Source of the DNA: Cycas panzhihuaensis
Lineage: Eukaryota > Cycadophyta
Reading direction: 5' to 3'
Length of the DNA: 64,000 nucleotides
NCBI GenBank assembly: GCA_023213395.1
Contig: CM041465.1
Location: 106,027,741 to 106,091,740, forward strand
Shown: positions 22,380 to 33,917 of the stretch, in pieces
How positions within the stretch are numbered: position 1 is the stretch's first letter
Layout of the letters: the number at the start of each line of letters is the position of its first letter
The notes under the pieces: generated by a model
Databases searched by the model: none
Seen by the model: the letters and a program-made list of their open reading frames with translations, nothing else
Told to the model about the DNA's origin: nothing
Translations under genes and position numbers: made by a program

Positions 22380-22990
22380 TAAACTATTAGGGTTAGTTCA
22401 CTTAGATATTTATGAACCTATGTCAGTTTCTTCCCTCAATAGAAGTTGGTTATTTATTACCTTTATAGATGATTATTCAAAGAAAATTTGGGTCTACTTT
22501 CTTTGACACAAATCTAAAGCTTTTAAAAAATTCAAGATCTTTAAGGCATAAATGGAGAATAAAACCAACATGACAATTAAAGTTCTTAAATCTAATGGTG
22601 TGGAAAAAAGAATGAACCAAACTTTGGTGAACAAGGTAAAGGCCATGTTGAATGTTGTAAATGTAGCTACACATTTTTGGGATAAATCTCTATTTACTAT
22701 TATATACCTCATAAACATAAGTTCCATCATAGTAATGAGAGAGATCACACTTGAGGAGTCTTAGTCATGTATAAAGCCTACTATCTCATACTTAAGGACA
22801 TCCAATTACACTACTTACAAGTACATTCTCAAAGAAAATAGAAAAAAAAAAGATAACAAGAGCCTAAAGTGCATCTTCCTTAAATATGTACCCAAATATA
22901 AAGCCTACAAAGTATATGACTTGGTTCAAAATTAGGTGTATACCACTTGGGATGCCATTTTTACTGAAGACACACTAGAGTTGGACCCTA
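22380..22990 (+). pseudogene. Copia-2 integrase with internal deletion
   Basis: LVHLDIYEPM and SWLFITFIDDYSKKIWVYFL (about 22395-22500) give the first half of the core. VLKSNG then runs straight into VEKRMNQTLVNKVKAML (22552-22764), which normally lies after the second catalytic Asp and QQNGV. Some 35-40 codons are missing, apparently between two N-G-containing sites. The C-terminal KCIFLKYVPKYKAYKVYDL and the DAIFTED-like end follow (about 22870-22970). Confidence 0.85.
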
Positions 22991-23229
22991 CATAGCTCTA
23001 ACTTATTCCATATAATGATGTTGTTGTTCTAGAAGTGTCCCTTATACCAATTCTTGAGCCACTTGCACCAGTAACATCTTACATAGTAAATCCATTTTTA
23101 GCACCATCAACTTCAACTTTAACTTTAGATTCTACTACTATAATGCTAATTATATGAGTTGATGATCTTTAGGTGGAGGTTACTAGTACTAAAAAACCTT
23201 TAAAGTTATACCAATAATTGATAAACGAT

Positions 23230-24800
23230 GCACCTCCTCCTCCCACTACTCCCAAAAGAGAGTCTAACTTAAGGTACTTCACAAACTATACCTTAATGGC
23301 ACATGTCCTTGAGACTTTTGAGCCTTCTACATTTGAGGAGGTAGTTAAATACCAAATGTAAAAAGCGATAATGGATGAAGAAATAATCATAATCCTTAGG
23401 AAAGATACATGGGAGCTAATAAAACTACCACCTAGAAAGTAGCTAATGAACTATCAATGGCTTTATAAGATAAAATTTCATGCCATTGGTACCATTGAGC
23501 ATCACAAAGCTTGCCTAATTATAAAGGGTTTCAAACAAAAAGAGGAGATTGACTATGAAGAAACCTTTACACCTATTACTAACATGCCCATATTTCATCT
23601 GGTGATGTCACTTGTAGCCCAATTCAGCTAGCCTATTTACTAGATAGATGCGAAGAGTGTCTTCCTAAATGGAGAACCCATTGAAGAGGTTTTCTTGAAG
23701 CAACCTCCCAACTATGCTATTCTTAGTAAAGAACACCTAGTTTTCAAGCTCGAGAAATCCCTTTATGGATTGAACTAGGCATCGTGTACCTGGTATGCTA
23801 AGATTAACACCTTATTTAAGCAGCATAGATACACTTGTTTACTCTCTGATCCTAATCTATATATTCAAGGTAGAGACAATCTAATCACTATCATAGTGCT
23901 TTATACAGACGACTTAGTTATAACTAGAAATAATAATGATGGAATGACTTGGCTCTAATTAGAACTTAAAAGTAACTTTGAGATGATAGACCCTAGGTTA
24001 CTACATTATTTCCTTTGTATTAAGGTGTGGCAAGAACTTGGTCACATATTCCTATCACAGTGTAAGTATTCAAATGAACTACTATAGTGGTTTAGAATGA
24101 CTAATTGTAAACCTTCACTAATACCAATGGAAATAGAGACCAAACTAACTTTGGATGAACAAGGGAAGCCCTTTGATCCCACCTTGTATTAGAAGTTGGT
24201 TTGGAGTTTGATTTACCTTATTTATACTCGATTGAATATCTTGTATACATTTGGGATTTATTCTAGGTATATGTCACAGCCCAAGGTATCATATTAGAAG
24301 GCTACCACCAAAATCCTCAAATACATCCTTGACACACTTTAGCTTGGCCTTAATTATAACCAAGTTGATAATCTAGTCCTAAAAAAGATTTATAGATGCT
24401 AATTGGGCTAGTTGCCAAGATTCATGTCATTCAACGTTAGGATACTATTTCAATATGAACTCATATGTAATCTCTTGGAGCTACATGAAACAACTAAATA
24501 TTGCTCTCTCCTTAATGGAAGTTGAATATAAAATAGTTGCTCATGCCAACATTGAAGTGATTTGGCCATATAAGATTCTTACAAAACTTGGGCCACCACT
24601 CTCTTTTATAATAATTAGAGTGTTTTGAAGATGACTAAGAATCTTATCTTCCATATGAGAACCAAACACATAGAGGCCCATCATCACTTCATCCATGAGT
24701 ATGTTTAAAATGGAGAAGTTGACTTAGTGTACTGACTAATTGAGGACCAAGTAGTAGATATCTTCACTAAAGCACTTGGGAGACCAAAGTTTGAAGGGTT
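23230..24800 (+). pseudogene. Copia-2 reverse transcriptase and RNase H
   Basis: RT motifs in order: WELIKLPPRK (about 23410), an open stretch with YKIKFHAIGTIEHHKACLII and KGFKQKEEIDYEETFTPI (23446-23631), IDAKSVFLNGEPIEEVFLKQ, KLEKSLYGLN, and VLYTDDLVIT (catalytic YTDD at 23902-23913, both Asp kept). The linker FRMTNCKPSLIPMEIETKL follows (about 24090). RNase H ends with MRTKHIEAHHHFIHEYV and DQVVDIFTKALGRPKFEGF (24655-24800). Frequent stops, often at conserved Gln or Trp positions. Confidence 0.93.
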
Positions 24801-24837
24801 CTAGCATGACCTCGGTGTCAAAACAAATAGAGCTATT

Positions 24838-24849
24838 ATTAAGGGAGGG
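24838..24849 (+). promoter_or_regulatory. Copia-2 polypurine tract
   Basis: ATTAAGGGAGGG directly precedes the 3' LTR start TGTTGAAACA. Confidence 0.85.
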
Positions 24850-25254
24850 TGTTGAAACATTTACTAACACCTCTTTTATAATTATATTTTTATGTATCAT
24901 GTACCTATACTATACTATTTTATAAATTAAATTTGAATATAATATTATGTTAAGTCTACCCCCTTATTGAATAACATGCCAATAATATTAGCCTATTATG
25001 TTGGATAATGAGATTTATTTATGAGGTATATCTTGGTCTATAAATTATACCTAAATGTCCCTATTTGTACATTGAGTTCTTGTGTATGTAGAAACTATGC
25101 CAGAATATAGATCGATGGTGTAATCAGTTTCCCTATTGTAGTTCTTTGCAATCAGTTTGTGTAGATATGTTGTTCTCTTATTGTTTTCTTACTTTCATAT
25201 TTTTGTATACTTACATGCATATATGTATTGTTGATCCTATTTAAAAATTTTATA
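24850..25254 (+). repeat. Copia-2 3' LTR
   Basis: 405 bp, colinear with 18315-18717; the final CA has become TA. It is followed by GATAA, the target duplication. Confidence 0.93.
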
Positions 25255-25259
25255 GATAA

Positions 25260-26408
25260 TATAATTTTGAGCTCTATCTAACTATTGATTAGTTCCATTC
25301 AAGGTTGGGTAAACTTGAGAGAAGTTGGGTGATTTTTCTCTATGTTGGGTGCCTCCCAATAAATGAAATACAAAGCTGAGTACTTTTCTAAAGCTACAGG
25401 TACCTTCTACAGGTGTAGATCTAACAAATGATAATATACATTATCTCTAGCAGTGATTGGGTAACTCTGTTCTGCATTGCAAACCTCCATAGTAGATTTT
25501 ATGAAAAGTTGGGTGCTTATAATATAAATATCTCATTATTGAACAATTATTTTAAGAATATGATATCATTAGTGAGTCTACAACATTAAAAAATGCTTTT
25601 AGGGTGCTTTTAGATTGAAGAATAGTGAAGATTTTGACTGTGGAGATGCCCAAAACCTCCATAGTTATGCATAAAGGTCATACAATAAAATTGCATTAAA
25701 AAATTTTATTTTTTATAAGCCAAAGTTTATAAACTTTAATTAATAAATTTAAAATATTTTTGAAGATTGTGTGAAGTTCATTTATCCCTTAGACTAGTTG
25801 TATGTGTGTTTTAATATGATGAAGGGCCAACTTAGAAAGGCCATTTTTATTTTTTTTTATCTTTTTATTAAAATGTGCACTTGTACTCATGGAAACAACC
25901 ATAACTCCTTTGTATAGCATCAGAATTAAGCACCGTCAATTGCATTGTATAGCTAATTTATATGGCTTTCTAATGAGTGGCTATATGATATGCTTTGAGT
26001 AATTTTTGAGATAATTTTAATGGTTTGAAGTTTAGGCATTGAGTTAAGAAGATGCTAAAATGAAGCATCTGATTACAAAAAGAAGTATTTTGTCACATGT
26101 TTCTACTCAAATAACTATTTTTGCATATTTGTTCCATAATGCAGTAGATGGGACTAAGGGTTTTTAGCTCAATTTACCCCTTAAATGTATGACCTCAACT
26201 AATAGAGCTAGAAATAAGTGAAATGGGAGTAGGTAAAGGCTTCTTAGTAAGTACATGTATGTGAACCATGTATGAGATGGTCATTCTAGAGGATTACCAA
26301 GTACAAGAACTAGTAATTCATGTACTTTAGTAGATATTTAACTTTTGTATAGACCCAACATCAAGATTTAAAGTAGTTATGTCATATGGTTTAGTATTAA
26401 TAAGGGAA
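25260..26408 (+). other. Copia-1 interior, right part
   Basis: No gag or pol motif in any frame. It ends in the purine run before the right LTR. Three TTGGGTG phrases (25304-25350) are the only visible repetition. Confidence 0.5.
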
Positions 26409-26796
26409 TGTTGGGTAATGTTAAGCCATATGAATATTTAATTGATGTAAATCAATATGGTTATTTCTTTAATATGTAGTAAGGGATTATACTGTGCACA
26501 CTTCTTCATTATAACTAGTCATTGATTGACTAAGTGGTTCATAGAATGTGATTAGATAACTAGGTGGTGTAATGTACTATAAATATGTGTAGGTTTGATA
26601 ACATAATTTGTAGGTGGTTATTTCTCACAAGTATGTTATATTATATATGTACATATTTATATTTATTCTTTATTTCCACCTGTATGGCATAGTCTTATAA
26701 ACTTGTATGATCTTAGGACCTATATGACTTATGCTTATGAACTTTTATTTCTATCATTTGGTGTTAGAGAATATTTGCTTATACCATATTCTAATA
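26409..26796 (+). repeat. Copia-1 3' LTR
   Basis: 388 bp, the same length as the left LTR and colinear with it (for example TGTAATGTACTATAAATATG). It ends ...TTCTAATA and is followed by TTTCT. Confidence 0.88.
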
Positions 26797-28359
26797 TTTC
26801 TAGCTTTTATATATATGCTGATAATATTTGCCTATTATTCTAGTAACAGGTCTGTGAGTAACCCAATCTATGAAAATTTTGACTTTAATTACTGGCATAA
26901 TAAAAAAATTTATGCAAGTCTCACATGTCAAAAAACCACCCTTTAATACCTCTAAAAGCACTTATAGGACTCTTATCATCTTTTGTTGATCATCCTTGGT
27001 GATTTTATTTTTAAGAGTTTGGCTTGATTTTTTTACTTTTTAATAGTTTTATTCACTCTATTATAAATCTTTATCCTATTTTAATTTTTAAAATAGGATA
27101 TTTTTGCATTGTTATAAATTTTACAACATTATAACAATGCCCCATAGCAAATTTTATAATAATATAAATTATATTATTTTAAAAATCATATCAATGCAAA
27201 TCATACCCTTAAACAAAAAACATGTGAATTACACCATTACAGAATCGTAGGTGATATTCTCTCTAATATTTTTGCATTTCTTTTACGTTTTTATCCACTA
27301 AAACTAATGGGAAGTCCTAAGAAAAGGGACCAATAGCTAATGTTCCATGTCCTTCCCCTTTAGTGGGTCAAAAACCATGTGTTTGTTTCCCTATGGTTTG
27401 AAGGTAGTACCTTAAGCCATTACCATCTAGTATTAAATTCACTTCAAAACCCATGGGCTATGAGTCAATGGGTTTTACCTATGGTCCACCATACTTTTTT
27501 GCATTTATTTATGCTTACACTTTCTATTTTAGAAAAGATATAAGTTTATATAATGAAGTACGACTAGAATATTGTCAAACAACTTCCACATGTATTCACA
27601 TTAATTAATTATTGATTGTGAGCTTATACACCTTCTACTTTAATCATTTACATGATCCATCACTTATACCACTTGATTTTCTCCCCTCTAATCTCCTTTA
27701 CTTTGATTTATATCCATTAGAAGCATTTAAGGAGACTTTAGAGGGCTCATTGGTATTGTTCGACTCTCATGTAGTGGTAATCTCACCAATTTTTAGGCTC
27801 ACTTTACATTTGGGTTTATTTATAAATAAATTCATTAATTGTCACTTTCAAGTCATTATATTTGCTATTACTTTTGGTACTAACATTGTAGATGGAGGAT
27901 ATATGTAATATACCTTTTATCTTATAGATATTGAAGGAGCATACTTTTAGAGTTTCTTTCCTCTTCACCTATAATTCAAAGTGCCTATAGGGAAGGGGAA
28001 GCCCTAGAAAAATTTATAAAATACACAAAACGTTTAATGCATCTAAGTGGTGTTTGAAAGTAATTTTCAATAATTTTATTTTTTAAAAATTTTTTTTAGC
28101 ATAATACAATTCTATAAGAAGAATTAGTATCAAAATTTATGTAGAATTCATTTCACTTTGTATATTAAACTTGTGTTGCTTTTGGGGAGTCTGAAGCCAA
28201 AGCAAGAGAGGAATAAAAGATAAGATAATTAGGGTTTGGAGTGCATCATAGTTGCACTTCCTCTTCCTCTTGTTTTACTCCTTTGTTTGGTTTAAAAAAA
28301 GGAAAACAAAAATATTTTTCTTTACTTTCCTTTTCATTTATTTCTAAAAAGAGAAAAAG
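26797..28359. other. No assigned feature; one unexplained open frame
   Basis: AT-rich. A 98-codon plus frame at 27612-27908 (MIVSLYTFYFNHLHDPSLIP...) has no motif that I recognise; it is hydrophobic and could be chance. Near 27120 there are several repeats of ATTTTATAA/TTATAACAAT. I see no LTR boundary or RNA gene. Confidence 0.35.
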
Positions 28360-29040
28360 AAAAATATTTAGTTTGCTTATGTGTATGCTCGCATACCTAC
28401 TTGTTCTTACCCCTTTGTATACTTTAGGATTTAATTAAAAATTAGAAATAAGGGAAAATTCTTTTATTTATTAGGGCCATTCTTGATTAGGTTGATCATA
28501 TGGAGTGGAAGATTTACACTTATTATGAGTCCTCAAACTCATAAGGTCTTATATTTTGCACTTATATTAGGATTATGTATTATGTGCATTAAAGCATAAT
28601 TACATATAGTTGTATGTTAGGTATGTGTTCTCTACCCTCTAAATCTTTTTAACTTAAGGTCATCCCCTATTAGAGAAGGAGTCACTTAGGTCTCTACCTA
28701 AGTGTCATCACCAAGAAAGAGGGGTGACATTGCACTAGAGGTAAGTTGTGTTTTTATCACGTTTCAAGTAGGTTGGTTATGGGTTATTATCTCGACTACA
28801 TATGATCAAGAGAATTGAGTGGATATCATTAGTCTTATTAAGAGTAGTTTCTCTTTTCTTACTTTATCACTTAGATCTTGAAGTTCATTGAAATTGAATG
28901 TGAGTACTTTCATACCTTCCATTCTCATGAGGGTGGATTATTATTAGAATAATTAGTGTTGACTAATTTGTCCACAAGCGGATCGATCCCATGATCTTGG
29001 TTTCTTTAGTACTTTGTTCTAGTCATTCTCCTGGTTCATG
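28360..29040 (+). repeat. Second copy of LTR family B, uninterrupted
   Basis: Aligns with 4000-4443 and then 14311-14560: TTATGAGTCCTCAAACTCATAAGG (about 28520) pairs with 4159-4182, and TCTTGAAGTTCATTG with 14385-14400. It shows what LTR B looks like without Gypsy-A. No gypsy coding sequence is attached here. Its right end meets Copia-3. Confidence 0.65.
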
Positions 29041-29099
29041 TATGCAAGGGGACTCTTCCTTAATTACATCATTTTCCTTATCAGATTGACTTATGTTGG

Positions 29100-29500
29100 C
29101 CATGGAACATGATTCATGTTGTGGAGTAATAGCAAGGGGGGCACCATATAGCCTATATAAGCTATCATCTTCATGTTTTGTGGCTACAAGTTTGTTTGTA
29201 ATATGATCTATAATTCTGTAAATGCCCTAGATAAATAGGACATCTAAGTTTTTCTTATCCATTTAGTTGATAGAAAATAAGTTCATCTTCATACCCGTAT
29301 AAGGAACATATTATTAATGTGATGTATAATGTTTGAGTCCTTTAATATGATTGGTGCCCTACCAATTTTGGTCACATTATAAGTCATGTTATCCCCAAAT
29401 ATGACCATTTAAGTGTTAATTAGTTGGATCTCTTCCAACAGTTTTTCAGAACTTATCATATGTCTTATTGCACCAGAATCAAGAAGCGATATGAGCTCAT
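29100..29500 (-). pseudogene. Copia-3 protease and pre-integrase
   Basis: Minus-strand LDELISLLDSGAIRHMISSE places the protease active site D-S-G-A at 29469-29482, intact. MVIFGDNMTYNVTKIGRAPI follows. The pre-integrase segment has NLDVLFI, IYRIIDHITNKLVATKHEDD and SLYRLYGAPLA (29150-29250). Only a few stops. The reading is lost near 29080. Confidence 0.85.
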
Positions 29501-29679
29501 CAAGTTATGAGGATAATATTACAAAAAATAGGTTATGAGAGGAGGAGTCCTCACCATCTCCTATGTTACCAGTTTGTTGTTGATTATACTATAGGTTCCT
29601 TTAATTCCTGTTTGAGAATCATTGCCTGTTTTGAGGTCTTTGTCCTTGTGTGGGCCTTGGATTCTAATTTTACTAATAG

Positions 29680-30040
29680 AATTGGCCTTGAGGTTGATAT
29701 GATTACCCCTGTTATGGGTAAAAGGAGCCTCCTTATTGTTGAACAAGACCATCTTATTGATAATAAGGGCCTCCTTATTATGGAAAAGGGGCTCCTTGAG
29801 GAGGGTATGGTCCTCCTTATTGATAAGAACCTCCTTATCTTTGTTGATTATAACTGGGGTCTTCTTGATGGTATGCGAGTGCTCTTTATTAATAAATAGG
29901 GGGTGGTTATTAATAAACTAGTCCATATGCTTGGCTTCCTTAGTTTTGTAAGAGTTATAAATTAGCCTATCTTCTCCTGCATTCAACAACTAGGTGTCCA
30001 AAGTTTCCACAGTAGAGACAAGTTACATTCTATTTGCCTT
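29680..30040 (-). pseudogene. Copia-3 gag tail: zinc knuckle and GGPY-type repeats
   Basis: A perfect CCHC knuckle is at 29978-30020: C-L-Y-C-G-N-F-G-H-L-V-V-E-C. On its C-terminal side (29700-29930) the minus strand encodes degenerate repeats such as QGAPFP, GGPYYQ and GGSFYP, seen in DNA as recurrent CTCCTTATT units. The knuckle binds element RNA in this family; the role of the repeats is unknown. Confidence 0.8.
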
Positions 30041-30059
30041 ACTAGTTCTTTTGAGACTG

Positions 30060-30895
30060 TCCTTGTGGATGATGTTGTGATTATTAAGGCTACTAATTTG
30101 GATAGGAGGAGGAGGAGATTCCAACAAGATACTACTGAGTTAACTATTAATATGACTCTTATGTTATGGAGAGAGAGTCTAAGAGTTGAGCTAGGTCTTA
30201 TTACTAACTAAGCTATTGGGCTACTCTATTAACAATCTTACCCTTTTCTAAGTTTGAGGATATAAAGATAGGAGCTAAGTTAGATGTCGATGTCACCCCT
30301 AGTGGATTGATAATATTCTCTTCTTGAAGAAAGATCCTCTTAAAGGTTATGAAGTGCATCTTGGAGTAGTTATCGTGTAACTTGGATATGAAGGAGTTGT
30401 ATTCAATGGGTAGGATGTTTATAATACTTGAGATTAGATCATGGTCAAAAGGAGTCTCACCAAGGATAATTAATTGGTTTCTAATGGTTTTGACTTTGGT
30501 TAAATAATTTGTAATGTTTCTGGAAAAAGGCATGGCAAATAGGAGAGCCTTAAGGGTAAGGGAGCTAGATTTATCTTTCCTCTCATAGAGGGAACAAAGT
30601 ATGGTCTAAGATTCATTCAAGCATTATGCTATTTGATGTTTTAATCCACTTAGTCTTCAATGGCCAAGTGGAAGAAGGATAAGGCAATGTCCTTAACTTT
30701 AAAGTTTGCTAAGGCTACAGGATCACATGAAATAGTTTTAGTGGGATCACTAAGATCTTGAGCGGGCTTAGGCATGGGTATGTCCCCATTGATGTAGGCC
30801 CAATATTCATCCATGATAAGTAAGTTTTTGACTTGCTTCTTCCATGGTATTAAGTTATTAATACCATTGAGTTTGATGTTGTTATAAAGAAGCAT
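30060..30895 (-). pseudogene. Copia-3 gag, capsid part
   Basis: Two open stretches: 30650-30895 (MLLYNNIKLNGINNLIPWKK, AYINGDIPMPKPAQDLSDP) and 30213-30533 (SRNITNYLTKVKTIRNQLII, TPFDHDLISSIINILPIEYN, FLQEENIINPLGVTSTSN). This is the copia gag (UBN2-like) fold. It is the best preserved gag of the family here and was the guide for reading Copia-2. About 40 codons between the two stretches are disrupted. Confidence 0.88.
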
Positions 30896-30899
30896 TTAT

Positions 30900-32300
30900 A
30901 ATGCCATGTTTGAAAGGTTTTGATGTTTAATGTCTTTACATTTTTTTATGATGAGGTACTAATCTACCTAAGTGAATTTTAATCTAAAATTATAAGGCAA
31001 AGGGTCTCTAGGAAAGCTCTCAATTGCTATCTTGTCTAATGGTGCTTACCCATAAGTGTCAAACCAAGGACCTAATATACTAGTATGCGAGCTCAAGGGC
31101 TCAATATACCTCAATACATGGGATGCTAAGAAGGTCTTAAGACCCCCCTAATTTATTTCTGCACCTGTATTGGTCTTGTGTTGAACGATAGATCTAGCTG
31201 TGAGAACTTACTAACTAAGGCACTCATCCCCATGGGTCTAGCTTGGTCTCCCAAACTCCAAAAGATAAGATCTCCTCCTTAGTATTCTACCTATTACACC
31301 TAATAGCCAATGATGTTCCTCATCTAATATGAGTAGGCCAAGGGCGTGTGTGTAGTGGTAACTTTAGGGGTCCTAACTGTTCCCCTTGTAAGGCTGGAAA
31401 TAAGGGTTTAATTTGGGAATTATCATTTTTAATATAAAATTTAAAATTTTTAAGTTAGTTTCTTACACAGAAGAGGTTCCTTTTAAAGTAATAAACAAAA
31501 TGAAAAGGAAATAAAGTAAATTGAAATAACAAAGGTAGGTTTAGAATGCTCTTGATGGGCCAAGTTTTGAGAGTTATTTTTTTTAACCTTTTAAGACTAA
31601 CAACTATACATAAGAATTCACCAAGTAGTTATCCACCTTAAAAGATAGAATTAAATTGCTGAAAATGATAAGCCATAACCTAATCTAGTAAAAGAACCTC
31701 AAGAAAACTAAAAAATACCTTTAAATCTTGAAAAATATAGCTCAAATAGCTCAAACAAAAAAGGTCAACTTAAGTAGCTAATATCTCTTATAAAACAATT
31801 GCAAATTTATCTAAATTTGATTCTAAACTATAGAGCTCTGAATTAATTTTTTGACACTTTAGATGGTTCATAAATTAGATAAATAGTTACGAAGATATCA
31901 TAGAAATAACGCATGTACCTTTTTAAGGCTTATGTGACCTATGCGAAAAAATGAGTGACCAAAGGAGAAGTGTAAAACCCTAATGAAGGATCAAATGGCC
32001 TCATAATAAGATAAAATTTTACAAAAAAAGATGCAATAATGAGAGGTACCCAGTAAAAGTGAAATTTCTAAGAAATAAGCTCGTATTGAGGAGAATAGAG
32101 CCATATAAGTCTAGGGGCCACAAGAGCCTAACTAAGTAAAATAAAAATTAAAACTACCTCAAATCTCTTCTAACAAGAAGTAAGAATGGTTTTAGGGCTT
32201 CTAAAAGGATAAATAAAGCTCCAACATGAATATGAAATTATTTCTTTAATCTTTTCTTTTTTAGAGGAATAGAAATATGAAATTCTAAGTTTCCCTTTAT
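30900..32300 (-). other. Copia-3 leader
   Basis: Non-coding; shares long blocks with the Copia-2 leader in inverted orientation (31350-31400, 31440-31540, 31810-31900). No primer binding site or LTR is found where they would be expected (32600-33150), so the element is truncated on this side as well. Confidence 0.7.
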
Positions 32301-33840
32301 TAATTACTTATCATAATTAGAACTTAAAGGTTTTATTTTGTACTTATAAGTGTAACTTTCAATTAATAAAAATGTCATAAGAGGGAATTTTACCCTTATA
32401 TACTAATATTGATACATGTACACTTGTATAAGATTTTTGCCCTTTAAGATGATCATTCATATGTAATTAGGGATGTTATCCCTTTTTATGGTCATGTAGT
32501 TAGCTTTTAAAATTAATTTTTCCATTATTCTAAAAATTTGACCTCTCTATTGTATTGATCCTTGGTTATTTGTTTTATTAATATAATAAATGGGTTAGGT
32601 GCTTAAGTTTCATGGACAATTAATCATTATTTGGTAATGAACTATGCCAACAAATATTGGATACATATAAATTTATTGAAAGTCGATGAAATGAGATTGG
32701 TTGGTGACTTTTTCGAAGGCTCTTTTGAAGGAAAGACATATGGTATATGAATGCATACATTTATTAACTTTAATTTTTCTATTATCATCTCTTTATATTA
32801 TGTTAAAGTGATCATTATATAAGTAAGCATATGGAACAAAGTTTATATCTCACAAGTAAGATTGTGAGCATGCATATAATGAAAACTTGTTAAGTGATGG
32901 GTTGATCATGACTAAGGTTGTTTCCACTTGTTTATATACATAATGTTTCAGTAATATGTTAAAGGTTAAAAAATTTCCAAAATATGCTTACTTGGTTATT
33001 GTTCTACTATTGGTTAGAAATGGAGGCACCTTTTGTCTAATCTAAATCTAAACTCTAATTTATTGTTATTTCATCAAACTTAAATTACTATTCATTATTA
33101 AAATTCTAATATATGAATTTTAAATCTTGGAATTATTCCCATGTCATCTTTCATTCCCATAATAACTTATTTTCCATAATTTAGTATTAATAATTAAATA
33201 AACAATCAAATAAAAAAAACTATAAAAATATAAGGAGCAAGAATATGAAAGCTTTAAGATTACTGCTAGACACCTAAATAGATAATGGGTATAATTCCAC
33301 TATCATAAAGGACTAATTCTCCCTAGTAGATCTTCCTTCTATGATTTCATTTATTTTACTTGCATTAGCATAATCCCTCTCTTAAGATTACTGTTCACCT
33401 AATTTAGCTTCATCACCCCCATAATATAATCACTTCTCTTGATTAAGTACTACCCTCAACATCTCTAAGTTAATTGGTATACCTTTGTAGTACTTAGCTT
33501 CTAGCTTTTATCCCAAGCATTACTCATTATTGGCATACACCAATATAATAAGAACTATATGTAATAGTTCAAGTAGCTTACTATGCTTAATAGCATATCC
33601 TATTTCCTTTATGTTGATCTTTGAAGATCATTATATGAATATACCATTGATTTATTAAAATAAAAATGTCAATGTTGCCTCTCATTTCCTCTCAACTTTT
33701 AATCACACTAGTTGGCCAAATTGAAACATATTATTTTCATTTATTTATCTCATTTAATGCCTAACTTTATTCACCTCCCTTCCATCATGATATGCATAAC
33801 CTACTGTTATTTTATTTGATTTTGTTTTGATAATATATTT

Positions 33841-33842
<2 letters not shown>
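32301..33842. other. No recognisable feature
   Basis: AT-rich intergenic-type sequence with no frame, LTR border or RNA gene that I can support. Confidence 0.4.
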
Positions 33843-33843
<1 letters not shown>

Positions 33844-33877
<34 letters not shown>

Positions 33878-33908
33878 GATAGATAGATTGATAGATAGAT
33901 AGATAGTT
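33844..33908. repeat. Compound microsatellite (CT)n then (AGAT)n
   Basis: About 16 CT units (33844-33876) pass directly into six to seven AGAT/TGAT units (33876-33906). Confidence 0.95.
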
Positions 33909-33917
33909 GCTTGGATC

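Larger units (their letters stand above)
18315..25254 (+). mobile_element. Copia-2: full-length decayed copia element
   Basis: 6940 bp with LTRs 18315-18717 and 24850-25254 and a perfect target duplication GATAA (18310-18314 and 25255-25259). Order: PBS, 1.85-kb leader, gag, protease, integrase, RT, RNase H, polypurine tract. All frames are broken. It is inserted in Copia-1 and related to Copia-3 (29080-32300, opposite strand) in both gag and leader. Confidence 0.95.
16944..26796 (+). mobile_element. Copia-1: non-coding LTR element split by Copia-2
   Basis: Two direct 388-bp LTRs (16944-17331 and 26409-26796) start TGTTGGGTAATG. Flanks ATTCT and TTTCT match at 4 of 5 bases. A Met-type primer binding site TGGTATTAGAGC follows the left LTR (17334) and a purine run AATAAGGGAA precedes the right LTR. 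Without Copia-2 the interior is only about 2.1 kb (17332-18314 plus 25255-26408), and no gag or pol motif is visible. It is therefore a non-autonomous element of the LARD/TRIM type; the superfamily is a guess from the LTR style. Confidence 0.85.
29080..32300 (-). mobile_element. Copia-3: truncated relative of Copia-2
   Basis: On the minus strand, reading from the right: conserved leader (32300-30900), gag (30895-30060), zinc knuckle (29978-30020), a Gly/Pro/Tyr-rich repeat tail, protease (about 29480) and pre-integrase (about 29290-29100), where it stops at LTR B. Integrase, RT, RNase H and both LTRs are missing. Sequence relationship to Copia-2 is clear in gag, protease and leader. Confidence 0.85.

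Noticed and set aside
27612-27908. 98-codon plus frame as a possible host gene
   Set aside because: No domain, no start context and no splice or neighbour evidence; one such frame is expected by chance in AT-rich sequence. Left as unexplained.
29507-29899. Plus-strand 130-codon frame
   Set aside because: Shadow of the repetitive gag tail of Copia-3; the minus strand has the zinc knuckle and protease in order.
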